64,000 nucleotides of DNA from SXOA01 sp046593355 (GTDB lineage Bacteria; Planctomycetota; Planctomycetia; Pirellulales; Pirellulaceae). Numbering within the stretch: position 1 is the stretch's first letter; each line of letters starts with the position of its first letter. The notes beneath the pieces were generated by a model. The model saw only the letters and a list, made by a program, of their open reading frames with translations. It ran no database searches and was not told the origin of the DNA. Below are positions 26,184 through 34,706 of the stretch, in pieces. The DNA lies in contig JBKJNY010000193.1 of assembly GCA_046593355.1 (NCBI GenBank), positions 8,092 through 72,091 on the forward strand, written 5' to 3'. Made by a program: the position numbers and the translations under genes.

Positions 26184-27854
26184 ATGTCGCAGGCCCATTC
26201 ACGCTTGACCCGCGCGCTGGTGCATTACTTAGTGCATCACGGTGTCATCGCCCATGCCCTCCAGACTTGCGCCGCTCTAGCGCTCGCCTTCGGCAGCGCT
26301 TGCGCGTCCTCGTTTGGCCAATCCCCAGCCGAAGCGGAACCACAGCTCAACGCTCCCAGCCCGCCGTCCGCCGCGGCTCCGCTCACGCCCGAGGCCCGCA
26401 AGAGGATCCGCCGGCCGGTTGTGGCCGACGTCCGCTTTGTGGGGATCCACCACACCAAGGAAGTGCAAGTCCTCGAAAAGATCAAGACCCGCCGCGAAGC
26501 CGAGTTCGACCCGGAACAGATTGAGAAGGACGTCCGTAGTTTGGACTCCACTGGCCGGTTCCGAAATATCAAGACCTACTATAAGACCACTAAGGACGGG
26601 ATCATCGTCACGTTCGAGTTTATCGAGCGGCCGTACATCCAGTACGTGGTGCATCAGGGCAACCACTACGTCAGTGAGAAAAAGCTCGCCAAGGAGCACG
26701 GACTCAAGAAGGGAGACGCCCTCAGCCCCTTCAACGTGCGTGAGGGTCGCCGCAAGATGGAAGAGTATTGCCATCAGAACGGCTTTCCGAAGGCGGACGT
26801 GCTGATTCTGGAAGGCGAGAACCCCCAAGACAAAGGGGTGGTTTACGTCATCAATGAAGGGCCGATTCAGCGGGTTGCCAACGTGACTTTTATGGGGAAC
26901 AGCCTGGCCACGGCGAGCCGCCTCTCCACGTTCATTCAGTCCACGCCTGGCACCTTCAGCTATGCCTCGCCCTATTTTTCCAACAGGTTCGACCGCCAGA
27001 AACTGGAACAGGATGTGGAGACGCTGAAAAAATACTACCGCAGCCTGGGGTATTTTCGCGCCGAAATTGGCCGCGAGATCGTCGTCGACAACGGCGGTTA
27101 TTGGGTCACGATCAACTTCGTCATCAACGAGGGTCCGCGATATAAAATCCGTAACGTCGAAATCGCGGGCAGCACCAAGTTCGATTCCGGCAAGCTGACC
27201 GACTTCCTCAAGCTGAAAAGAGGGGATTCGTTCAGTCAGGACTTCCTGGAACGGGACCGCACGCTGCTGACCGATTTGTACGGCACCCAGGGGCACGCCT
27301 TTGCCGACATTCAAGCCGACGTGCGACTGCTGGAACAACCTGGGGAACTGGACGTGGTGTACAGCGTCACGGAAGGGTCCGTGTTCCACGTCGGCGAAAT
27401 CAACGTGCATATCGCCGGCGGGGACGTGACGCCGCACACCAAGGAAACCGTAGTCCTCAATCGGGCGAACATCCGGCACGGCGACCTGGTGGACGCCCGC
27501 GAAATCCGAAACTGGGAGCGGCGACTGAAGCTTTCGCAACTTTTCATCACGAATGCACAAGAAGGCGATTTGCCGCGGATTGAAATCCGAGAGCCCCGCT
27601 TGGGCGTCGAGGGCCTGGTGGATTCTCCGCCGCGCGCCGGCACGGTGCGCGGGCAATCGCCGGAATCACACGCCGAATGCGCACAGCGGCTGGCGCAGGA
27701 ACAACGAGACCAGGAAAGCCGCTATGGCCGCAGCATTTATTCCTGGGAAGGACCACGCGAGACGCTGCCACGAGAAACAATTTATCGCGCGCCGCGAGTT
27801 CCCGCCTCGCAGCCGCGTCCGCCCGCACCTCAGTCCTCCTCCGCACCGCGATAG
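26184..27854 (+). CDS. POTRA-domain protein of the BamA/Omp85 outer-membrane assembly system
   Basis: The 556-residue protein has several POTRA repeats, each starting with a beta strand of the type VADVRFVGIHHTKEVQVLEKI (~70), YVVHQGNHYVSEKKLAKE (~155), VANVTFMGNSLATASRLS (~235), IRNVEIAGSTKFDSGKLTDFL (~328) and VGEINVHIAGGD (~405). Between them is the classic helix pattern of DRQKLEQDVETLKKYYRSLGY. There is no beta-barrel; the C-terminus is Pro/Arg-rich. It should be periplasmic and work with the barrel encoded 9 bp downstream. The signal peptide is uncertain: a hydrophobic stretch (TCAALALAFGSACASSFGQ) lies at residues 28-46 after a 27-residue leader. In most bacteria both parts are one protein. 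Confidence 0.85.
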   Translation: MSQAHSRLTRALVHYLVHHGVIAHALQTCAALALAFGSACASSFGQSPAEAEPQLNAPSPPSAAAPLTPEARKRIRRPVVADVRFVGIHHTKEVQVLEKIKTRREAEFDPEQIEKDVRSLDSTGRFRNIKTYYKTTKDGIIVTFEFIERPYIQYVVHQGNHYVSEKKLAKEHGLKKGDALSPFNVREGRRKMEEYCHQNGFPKADVLILEGENPQDKGVVYVINEGPIQRVANVTFMGNSLATASRLSTFIQSTPGTFSYASPYFSNRFDRQKLEQDVETLKKYYRSLGYFRAEIGREIVVDNGGYWVTINFVINEGPRYKIRNVEIAGSTKFDSGKLTDFLKLKRGDSFSQDFLERDRTLLTDLYGTQGHAFADIQADVRLLEQPGELDVVYSVTEGSVFHVGEINVHIAGGDVTPHTKETVVLNRANIRHGDLVDAREIRNWERRLKLSQLFITNAQEGDLPRIEIREPRLGVEGLVDSPPRAGTVRGQSPESHAECAQRLAQEQRDQESRYGRSIYSWEGPRETLPRETIYRAPRVPASQPRPPAPQSSSAPR

Positions 27855-27863
27855 GAATCCGAC

Positions 27864-29372
27864 TTGAAGACCCACGCCTGCCTCCTCTGCCTGACCGCCC
27901 TGCTGGGGCTAAGCCTGAGCGGCTGCGCGGCCATTTATCGCATTACGCGGCCGGTGAATGAAGCGCTGTTGGCCCCTTTCGTGGAAATGCCGGATGATCC
28001 CGGCGTTCACAATCCTCAGCAACCGATGCAGCGCGGCCCGCAAGAGCCCTCAGCGCCGCTGATTCGTTCCCAGACCCCCGACGGCGGACCCATGCGGGCC
28101 ACCGACGCCACATCGCCGCCCGCCAACCGCTATACGCAACCTGGCGCGCCCTTCGTCGACCAGCCTGCCGCGCAGCCAGTCGCCCAGGAAACCTACAGCG
28201 CCCCGCAACTGCCGGCTCCCCCAGCCGATGCGTACCCTCCTGGCGGCAACCCGTTTCAAGATCCGAATTCTCCGGAAACTTTTCAGGAGGCCCTGACGCG
28301 CCCTTCGGACCTCGACATCTTCGTGCAGGAGGCCCGCACCGGAAAATTCTCCTTCGGCGTGGCCGTCAACTCCAACGCCGGCCTGACCGGGCAAATCACC
28401 GTGGAGGAGCGGAACTTCGATGCCTTCCGCTGGCCCCGCGGCTGGGACGACGTGACCAATGGCGGCGCGTTCCGCGGCGGCGGCCAATATCTGCGGATGG
28501 AAGCCTATCCCGGCAGCCGCTTTCAGCGTTACCTCGTGAGCCTCACCGAGCCGTATTTGTTTGGCACCAACATCACCGGTTCCGCCAGCTTATCGTATTT
28601 CGACCGCAACTATTTTGATTATTTCGAGTCCCGCTACGGCGGCACGCTCGGCCTGGGCTATCGGTTGACGCCGGACCTTTCGGTCCAGTCCAGTCTGCGT
28701 CTGGAGAGCGTCGGCATCTCGAACCCTCGCGTCAACGGCGTGCCCGAGCTCGATGCCGCTATCGGCCGCCATGATGTCTTTGGGGCCAAGCTGCAATTGA
28801 TGCACGACACACGCGACCTCCCGCTCGCTCCCACGGAAGGACACTACTTCCGCGCTTCGCACGAGCAGGTTTTTGGCAACTTCGATTTCGGCCGGACCGA
28901 GCTCGACTATTCCCAGTACTACATGCTCCGCGAGCGCCCCGACGGCTCCGGGCGGCATGTCCTGGCCTTTAGCACGCAGCTCGGCTTCCAGGGGTCGGAC
29001 TCGCCGATCTTCGAGCACTATTTCGCCGGCGGTTACAACACAATCCGCGGCTTCGCGTTCCGCGGAGCGTCCCCAATCGACAACACGGTCCGTGTCGGCG
29101 GTCGGTTTCAGTTCATCAACTCCGTGGAATACTTCTTCCCGCTCACCGCGGACGACATGGTGAAGGGAGTCGTGTTCTGCGACTTCGGCACCGTGGAGCG
29201 CACGACCGCCTTCCACGATGCTTTCCGCGTAGCTCCCGGCTTGGGCCTGCGGATCAATGTACCCGCGCTCGGCCCCGCTCCGCTGGCCCTCGACTTCGCC
29301 TTCCCAATCAACGAAGAATCGACCGACCAGAAGCAGAGCTTCAGCTTCTTCTTCGGCGTCTCGCGGCAGTAA
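27864..29372 (+). CDS. Omp85-family outer-membrane barrel lipoprotein
   Basis: A TTG at 27864 preceded by AGGA gives MKTHACLLCLTALLGLSLSG and then the lipobox cysteine (LSGC). The 502-residue protein has a Pro/Gln-rich linker to ~140. From ~150 comes a BamA-type barrel: KFSFGVAVNSNAGLTGQIT, RYLVSLTEPYLFGTNITGSAS, LSVQSSLRLESVGI and the conserved YNTIRGFAFRG near 395. It ends with FAFPINEESTDQKQSFSFFF and VSRQ, as barrel strands do. It should insert outer-membrane proteins together with the POTRA protein encoded just upstream; the two are clearly one operon. That the barrel is made as a lipoprotein is unusual. Confidence 0.87.
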   Translation: MKTHACLLCLTALLGLSLSGCAAIYRITRPVNEALLAPFVEMPDDPGVHNPQQPMQRGPQEPSAPLIRSQTPDGGPMRATDATSPPANRYTQPGAPFVDQPAAQPVAQETYSAPQLPAPPADAYPPGGNPFQDPNSPETFQEALTRPSDLDIFVQEARTGKFSFGVAVNSNAGLTGQITVEERNFDAFRWPRGWDDVTNGGAFRGGGQYLRMEAYPGSRFQRYLVSLTEPYLFGTNITGSASLSYFDRNYFDYFESRYGGTLGLGYRLTPDLSVQSSLRLESVGISNPRVNGVPELDAAIGRHDVFGAKLQLMHDTRDLPLAPTEGHYFRASHEQVFGNFDFGRTELDYSQYYMLRERPDGSGRHVLAFSTQLGFQGSDSPIFEHYFAGGYNTIRGFAFRGASPIDNTVRVGGRFQFINSVEYFFPLTADDMVKGVVFCDFGTVERTTAFHDAFRVAPGLGLRINVPALGPAPLALDFAFPINEESTDQKQSFSFFFGVSRQ

Positions 29373-29426
29373 TAGCAGCCCGCACACTCCGTGTGCGGGA
29401 TGCCAGCACACGGAGTGTGCTGGCTA
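29373..29426. repeat. Paired constant-loop hairpins between convergent genes
   Basis: CCCGCACA-CTCCG-TGTGCGGG (29379-29399) and GCCAGCACA-CGGAG-TGTGCTGGC (29402-29424) fill the 57-bp gap between the Omp85 barrel gene and the DUF1570 gene, which converge here. A bidirectional transcript-end role is plausible but no T-run is present. Confidence 0.82.
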
Positions 29427-29429
29427 CAA

Positions 29430-30890
29430 TTACCGCTCGTTCAGAATAATATCGAGGTCCGTCTTCAGTCCCCGCATATAGCTCCGCCACTCGATGTCCA
29501 AAGCGCGGCGGTCCTTCTTGATGCACTCGTTGAAGACGGTGGTCAGCGTGGCCTGGCTGAACTGCACCTCGGGGGGCATTTCGCCGAGCCGGCGATAAAA
29601 GGCGATGAACTCGTCAAAGTGCCGCTCCATCAGGAAATGAGTCAGGGCCCAGGCCTGCCCATAGCCGTGGACGGTGGAGGCGTGGCTGCCGGCGTAGTCG
29701 AAAATCTGGTCTCCCACGATGAAGTCGATGTTGGAATGCTCCTTGTCCGGTTCCAGGGCGCGATACCAGTTGAGGCGATCCTCGTTCACCGCACCAATGC
29801 CCCCCCAGTTCGCTCCCTCGGACGTTTCAAAATACGTGGCCAGCCCTTCATGCACCCAGGCGGGGACTCGCACGTCGCGCGGCAAGAGACCGGTGTTTCC
29901 CGCCATCTGGTGGGTGGTTTCGTGGCTGACGACCTTGACGTCCAGATTTTCCCGCTCCATGCCGATGAGGAATTTCAGGGAGTCGGCCAGGTGCCTGATG
30001 TCCGCCGCGCCGCCGACCCGCTTCTTCACCACCACGGCCTTCAATTCCTGCAGATTGGCGGAAAGGTCGAGCAGTTGCTTGAAATCCTCCGTAGTGCCGT
30101 TGTCATAGAACACGCTGGTGTTGGAGGTTGGACTCCAAAAGCCGGCGGCACTGCTCAAGCTGGGATCCAGCTTGGTGGCGAAAAACAGGTAATCCTTATG
30201 CTCCGAGAACAGCAACACTTTGAGACGATCCTTGGGAATTTCCAGCTCGACCCCGCTGGCAAAGAAGCGGAGCAGGAAACTCTCGTAAACTTGTTCCAAG
30301 AGAAGCAGGCGTTCATCGGCCCGCGGGATCTTGCGGCCCTCAAACGGCTTCTTGGGGGTGTCGTGCATCAAGATGAAGTGCTTGCTCAGCTTGATTTCCA
30401 TGTCGGGACGGCCGACGAGGTCTTTAAGATCTTTCTCCTGCTTCGAGGAATCGGCGATAGGTTCGTCCATCCGCGCCTTGAGCTTCTTGACCATGTTGGC
30501 CCGCGCATGATTGGGATCCGCCTCCAGCGTCTTATCGACCGCCTGGTAGAAGGAGTTCAGCAGGCCGTGGCGAAGCGCCCATTGGGCAGCTTCAAAGCGC
30601 TTGTTCGCATCGCTGCCCGCCCTGCCCAATTGCTTGTTGAACTGCTCCGGGATGGTGGGGACCTTGATGATCGTCGAATCTTTCAGGTTGAAATACAGTG
30701 TTCCCAGCTTGGGGTGCGTTAATGTTAGCGTGCCGCCGGGATTCGGTTGCACGCTCCCTTGCAGAATCAGTTCTCTATCCAATCCGGGGAGTCGATACTT
30801 GACGATGTCGCCGCGCGTTGAACTCTCGGCCACCGCCACCAGTGCGGCCACCGAAAACAGCATTCCAAAACGGACTTGAGCAGTGATCAT
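29430..30890 (-). CDS. DUF1570 protein, probable zinc metallopeptidase-like
   Basis: The 486-residue protein starts at ATG 30890 with GAGGG upstream and has a hydrophobic signal (FGMLFSVAALVAVAESS). The C-terminal half carries VVSHETTHQMAG, a HExxH-like zinc motif written HETTH (E present), followed by VPAWVHEGLATYFE. This is the gluzincin pattern of peptidase MA-like domains, to which DUF1570 belongs. The substrate is unknown. It lies 10 bp after the DUF1559 gene on the same strand, so the two are probably co-transcribed. The motif residues look intact, but activity is not established for the family. Confidence 0.82.
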   Translation of the reverse strand: MITAQVRFGMLFSVAALVAVAESSTRGDIVKYRLPGLDRELILQGSVQPNPGGTLTLTHPKLGTLYFNLKDSTIIKVPTIPEQFNKQLGRAGSDANKRFEAAQWALRHGLLNSFYQAVDKTLEADPNHARANMVKKLKARMDEPIADSSKQEKDLKDLVGRPDMEIKLSKHFILMHDTPKKPFEGRKIPRADERLLLLEQVYESFLLRFFASGVELEIPKDRLKVLLFSEHKDYLFFATKLDPSLSSAAGFWSPTSNTSVFYDNGTTEDFKQLLDLSANLQELKAVVVKKRVGGAADIRHLADSLKFLIGMERENLDVKVVSHETTHQMAGNTGLLPRDVRVPAWVHEGLATYFETSEGANWGGIGAVNEDRLNWYRALEPDKEHSNIDFIVGDQIFDYAGSHASTVHGYGQAWALTHFLMERHFDEFIAFYRRLGEMPPEVQFSQATLTTVFNECIKKDRRALDIEWRSYMRGLKTDLDIILNER

Positions 30891-30900
30891 TGACAAACCC

Positions 30901-32673
30901 TCACTTATCCGTGGATGGGGGAGCATCGGTCGCTAAATCGATCTTCTCGGCACCGTGAATCGTGCAAAGAGCGCGGAAGACCGCGGGATTGATGTTGGAA
31001 GAAATCACTCGCACCGAGCCATCCGCCATGACGACGGTGACGCCACTGGTTCCCTTGGATCCGAACCCGCTGATCTTGTCGAAGTACGGCTCACGCGCGC
31101 CGCGGATGGTTGCGCCGCCTCCCATCACCCAGGGGTTAGCGAGCTCGCCGCCTCCCAGGATCATGATGGTATTGCTGGTGCCGTCGGTGATTTCGGCCGG
31201 CGTGGCGATGGAGTCGTACCCAAAAATGCCGGCCCGCGGATCGCTCCGCGGCAGCTTGGCGGCGACGACGTTGCGAGCGTCCTCAATCCCGGACATACCC
31301 ACAAAATGCGTGAGGGCGAAGTTCTCAAAGGGGAATCCCTTCCACCGCGTGCGGTCATCGCCCGGATTGAGAAACTCCGGGATGATCTTGCTGCACAACT
31401 GCAGATTGTCTTTGTCGCTCAACGGCTTATCCAGTTTGAATTTGCCGTAATGCTCTTGATGACCGATGAACGGCAGGATTTGATGCATCCAGCTGTAGTG
31501 GGCTTGCACGTTGTCCCCCTCGCCGACTTTGCGAACCCCCACGAGTTTTCCGCTGGGGTGCCACTTGACCAGCCCTTCACCGAGCACTTTCCCGATAGGG
31601 CGCGAGGCCGGCGGATCTTGCCCGGAATCGGCCTTGGACGAGCCGGGGTTCCCCGCGCTCGGCGAATTGGCGCCCGGGGGCGTGGACGGCGAGCCGGAGG
31701 GGTTCGTCGGTCCGATAGGGCTTGCGCCCATCGGCCCCGTCGGGCTTCCGCTGGCGAGACCGCCGGGTGCGCCGGCGGAGGAGGGGGCAACGCCTGGCAT
31801 GGGGCCAAACTGCGGCGAACCTGGTCCCGCGGAGCCGACGCCCATGGGATTGCCCATGGGATTCATAGGATTCCCGCCAGCACCCGCTTGGGTTGTCGCG
31901 GCTGGAGTGGTCGCGGCCGGGACCGTGGGAGCGGGTGACGTAGCGGCAGGGGTGGTGGCGGGGGGCGCTAGTGGAGTTTGAATCGGCGTGGCGACGGCGG
32001 TGACACCTTTGTTTCGATTGACAAGCCAGATGCCGATGACCAGACCGAGCAAGACAACGCCAACACCAACACCCAGGAAGACCAGCAATTTGGTGTTTCC
32101 TCCTCCGTCATCCTCTGCCGCCTGGGGAGCGCCGTAGGCCGCCTGTGCCCGTGCCGGCTGAGGACCGCCGGCCGTCGGCATGGCCAGCGGACCACCGAGC
32201 GGGCCGCCTGCCAAGGGAGTACCAAAGAGGTCTCCACCCAGCGGGTCGTTCGCCAGGGGAGCACCGGCAAATGGGTCCGCACCAAATGGGTCACCGCCCA
32301 GCGCGTTCGCGCCGGCTCCAAACGGATCCGGTGTGACGGATGCAGCCGCGGGCGAAGGGACTGCTGGCGGCGCGCTGAGCGGAATCGGCACGTCTTGCCC
32401 GCATGCCGGACACTGGAGCGATTGTCCTCGCAGGGCGGCCGGTGCCTTGTAGGCTTTACCGCATCCGCAGCGAACGGCAATTTGCAGGGCGCTCGCTGAG
32501 GGTTTGGCCCCAGGCTTCGTCGGCGCAGACATCGGCGGACGGGAGGCGGCAGCGATGGAAGGAGGCTGAATCAGCAGCGGGTTCCCACAAGCGGGGCAAG
32601 GGACTTCTTTGCCGGAAAGATGGTCCTGCGCCATGAACTTTTGGCCGCAGCCGCAGGCAACAGGAAAGGGCAT
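30901..32673 (-). CDS. DUF1559 protein with two N-terminal zinc ribbons and one membrane helix
   Basis: The 590-residue protein starts at ATG 32673, nine bases after AGGGAG; an in-frame ATG at 32691 is the alternative. Two zinc ribbons occupy residues ~5-95 (CGCG...CPACG and CGCG...CPACG). A Gly/Pro/Ala-rich linker with DPFGADPF-type repeats follows. A membrane helix (LLVFLGVGVGVVLLGLVIGIWLV) lies near residue 205, then another Pro/Gly-rich stretch. The C-terminal DUF1559 region has SWMHQILPFIGHQEHY, ITDGTSNTIMILGGGE and VVMADGSVRVISSNINP. DUF1559 is normally behind a pilin-like N-terminus; here it is fused to ribbons and a single anchor, which is unusual. The C-terminal part should be periplasmic. 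Confidence 0.83.
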   Translation of the reverse strand: MPFPVACGCGQKFMAQDHLSGKEVPCPACGNPLLIQPPSIAAASRPPMSAPTKPGAKPSASALQIAVRCGCGKAYKAPAALRGQSLQCPACGQDVPIPLSAPPAVPSPAAASVTPDPFGAGANALGGDPFGADPFAGAPLANDPLGGDLFGTPLAGGPLGGPLAMPTAGGPQPARAQAAYGAPQAAEDDGGGNTKLLVFLGVGVGVVLLGLVIGIWLVNRNKGVTAVATPIQTPLAPPATTPAATSPAPTVPAATTPAATTQAGAGGNPMNPMGNPMGVGSAGPGSPQFGPMPGVAPSSAGAPGGLASGSPTGPMGASPIGPTNPSGSPSTPPGANSPSAGNPGSSKADSGQDPPASRPIGKVLGEGLVKWHPSGKLVGVRKVGEGDNVQAHYSWMHQILPFIGHQEHYGKFKLDKPLSDKDNLQLCSKIIPEFLNPGDDRTRWKGFPFENFALTHFVGMSGIEDARNVVAAKLPRSDPRAGIFGYDSIATPAEITDGTSNTIMILGGGELANPWVMGGGATIRGAREPYFDKISGFGSKGTSGVTVVMADGSVRVISSNINPAVFRALCTIHGAEKIDLATDAPPSTDK

Positions 32674-32790
32674 GTCGCAGCGCTCCCTCATTCAAAGTCA
32701 GGCGATTATTCCAAGGCCGGGCCAATGCGGACATTTGCAGTCTATCCCATGACGCAGCGACGATTCAATCAGATGGGGGGAATTCTCCCC

Positions 32791-33813
32791 TCATTTCCGC
32801 ACCAGTCCGGGAGCCGACTCCAAATCCAAACCTTCCACCTTCCCAGCCCGCAAGCGCTCGAACGCAATCGCCCCCATCACGGCGTTGTCGGTACACATGT
32901 CCGGCGGAGCGATATGCAGCTCAATTTCCATTTCCGCGGCAAGTTCCGCCAACCTCTGCCGCAGCCGGCGATTGGCCGCCACGCCGCCGCCGACGCAGAG
33001 CACGCCCTCGCCCGTTCGTTCCAGCGCCAGACGAGTCTTGGCGATCAGACTATCCACCACGGCTTCCTGAAAACTAGCCGCCAGGTCGGCAATCTGCTGC
33101 GGCGTCAGATGGACCGCGGAGAAGTCCGCCTTCTGCGGCCCGCAGATGGCATAGCGCACCGCCGTCTTCACTCCGCTAAAGCTGAAGTTGAGTCCCCCCG
33201 ACTCTCCCCCCAGCGCTCGCGGAAACTTGAAGGCCCGCGGATTTCCCCGCTCAGCGGCTCGGGAAATCGCCGGCCCTCCCGGATACGCAAGGCCGAGCAT
33301 ACTGGCGACTTTGTCGAACGCTTCGCCAGCCGCGTCGTCGATGGTTCCCCCTAAATAATAGAAGTCCGTGGCGCTCGCGCAGTGATACAGGCTGGTATGT
33401 CCGCCACTGACAATTAATCCCACACACGGAAAGACATTCTTTCCAGCCGCCATCCGGCAGGCATAAATGTGAGCATGTAAATGATTGACGGCGACGAGCG
33501 GCTTGCCGGTGGCGAGGCACAGGGCCTTCGCCGCGACCAGGCCGACGAGCAAAGAGCCCGCCAGTCCCGGAGTCGTGGCAACGGCAATCGCATCCAAGTC
33601 CTCGAGTCGCAAGTTGGCCTTGCGAAGCGTCTCGTCGATGACCGGCACAATCCGCTCCAGATGAGCGCGAGCGGCGATCTCCGGCACCACGCCGGAAAAG
33701 CGGCGGTGCAGCTCGTCCTGCGAAGCCATCACGGAACTGAGGACTTGCAAGTCATCCGTCACCACCGCTGCCGCGGTTTCGTCGCAGGTGGATTCGAGCG
33801 TGAGAATTCTCAT
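32791..33813 (-). CDS. tsaD: tRNA N6-adenosine threonylcarbamoyltransferase
   Basis: Transfers the threonylcarbamoyl group to A37 of ANN-decoding tRNAs in the cytoplasm. The 340-residue protein has the expected ASKHA fold signatures: MRILTLESTCDETAAAVV at the start, PGLAGSLLVGL near 85, the metal-binding histidines in NHLHAHIYA near 112, VSGGHTSLY near 137 and CVGGGVAANRRLR near 275. Length is normal. No TsaB or TsaE gene is adjacent. The neighbours are unrelated (DUF1559 gene and a divergent GY-rich protein gene). Confidence 0.96.
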   Translation of the reverse strand: MRILTLESTCDETAAAVVTDDLQVLSSVMASQDELHRRFSGVVPEIAARAHLERIVPVIDETLRKANLRLEDLDAIAVATTPGLAGSLLVGLVAAKALCLATGKPLVAVNHLHAHIYACRMAAGKNVFPCVGLIVSGGHTSLYHCASATDFYYLGGTIDDAAGEAFDKVASMLGLAYPGGPAISRAAERGNPRAFKFPRALGGESGGLNFSFSGVKTAVRYAICGPQKADFSAVHLTPQQIADLAASFQEAVVDSLIAKTRLALERTGEGVLCVGGGVAANRRLRQRLAELAAEMEIELHIAPPDMCTDNAVMGAIAFERLRAGKVEGLDLESAPGLVRK

Positions 33814-33834
33814 AAGCCTCAGAGTACCGCTTCC

Positions 33835-33868
33835 CCCTCTCCCTTTGGGAGAGGGCCGGGGTGAGGGT
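33835..33868. repeat. Dispersed repeat with CCCTCTCCC...GGGAGAGGG stem (copy 1)
   Basis: The stem CCCTCTCCC-TTT-GGGAGAGGG is followed by CCGGGGTGAGGGT, a unit found in many bacterial genomes. A second copy in the opposite orientation lies at 50645-50678. Confidence 0.75.
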
Positions 33869-34021
33869 TTGACGCCGCGCCTTCGTCTTCATCCCTCTTC
33901 CTTTCCCCCGCGCCAATCATCCCGCGAGCCTCATCTCCCGAATTCATTTCGTCATCTTCGAGCCGAATCGAGCACGGTGCCGATGAATTGGAGACACCTC
34001 GCCGCCATAAAGGAGCGCCAC

Positions 34022-34684
34022 ATGCGTTTACGTTTGTTTCTATTGGTCTTGACCGCGGCGGGAGTTCTGACGGTAGGAGGGGAGACACAGGCCCAAGTCC
34101 GCTTTTCTATCGGCGGCAGCGGCTGGTCCGTCGGCAACGCTCCATATGGATATGGAAACGGATACGGAAATGGATACGGAAATGGCTGGGGAGATAATGG
34201 CTACGGCTACAACCAGCACTACTACAATCCGCCCGTCGTCCGTCGCAACTACTACTATGAGGACGATGATTACGATTACGTCCCCAGGGCCATTCCCCAG
34301 ACGACCTACCGCCAGACCTACGTTCCCCCCGAGCCGTACTCCGGCCCCGGCGTAACCGTCCGCAACCCCGCCGGCACCAAAGTCAAGCTCGCGTATCTGC
34401 TCGATGACAGCCGCGAGCAGGAGATTCCCGCGGGTGAAACCCAAAAATTGACCGAGAAGGGAAGCTACGTCGTCAGCTTTGACCGCGGAGGCGAGCATGG
34501 CACGGCCCGCTACACCATCCACGAAGGGCTCTACCAGTTCACCATGACCGACCACGGCTGGGAACTCTACCGGCAAAAGGACATGCCCGCCGAAAAGCAG
34601 GCCGATCCCAAGGTGAAGGCCAACCCGCTGCCGGAGGCCCCTAAACCACGGGACGCGGAAGACGAGAAGCCAAAGGAAACGTAG
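34022..34684 (+). CDS. Secreted Gly/Tyr-rich protein of unknown function
   Basis: ATG 34022 follows AAGGAG; the 220-residue product begins MRLRLFLLVLTAAGVLTVGG, a signal peptide. Residues ~38-70 are built of GYGNG-type repeats, encoded by a 12-bp tandem repeat around 34144-34185, then a Tyr/Asp-rich segment (YYYEDDDYDYV). The C-terminal ~110 residues look folded: a strand-rich domain starting VTVRNPAGTKVKLAYLLDD and ending DHGWELYRQK, then a charged tail (PKPRDAEDEKPKE). Similar secreted or surface proteins occur in planctomycetes. There is no enzyme motif. Confidence 0.75.
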   Translation: MRLRLFLLVLTAAGVLTVGGETQAQVRFSIGGSGWSVGNAPYGYGNGYGNGYGNGWGDNGYGYNQHYYNPPVVRRNYYYEDDDYDYVPRAIPQTTYRQTYVPPEPYSGPGVTVRNPAGTKVKLAYLLDDSREQEIPAGETQKLTEKGSYVVSFDRGGEHGTARYTIHEGLYQFTMTDHGWELYRQKDMPAEKQADPKVKANPLPEAPKPRDAEDEKPKET

Positions 34685-34706
34685 CGGAAAGGAATCAAGA
34701 ACAGCC

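Noticed and set aside
29391..30722. 443-codon plus-strand frame opposite the DUF1570 gene
   Set aside because: Begins inside the hairpin repeat and runs antisense to a gene with an intact zinc motif and ribosome-binding site.
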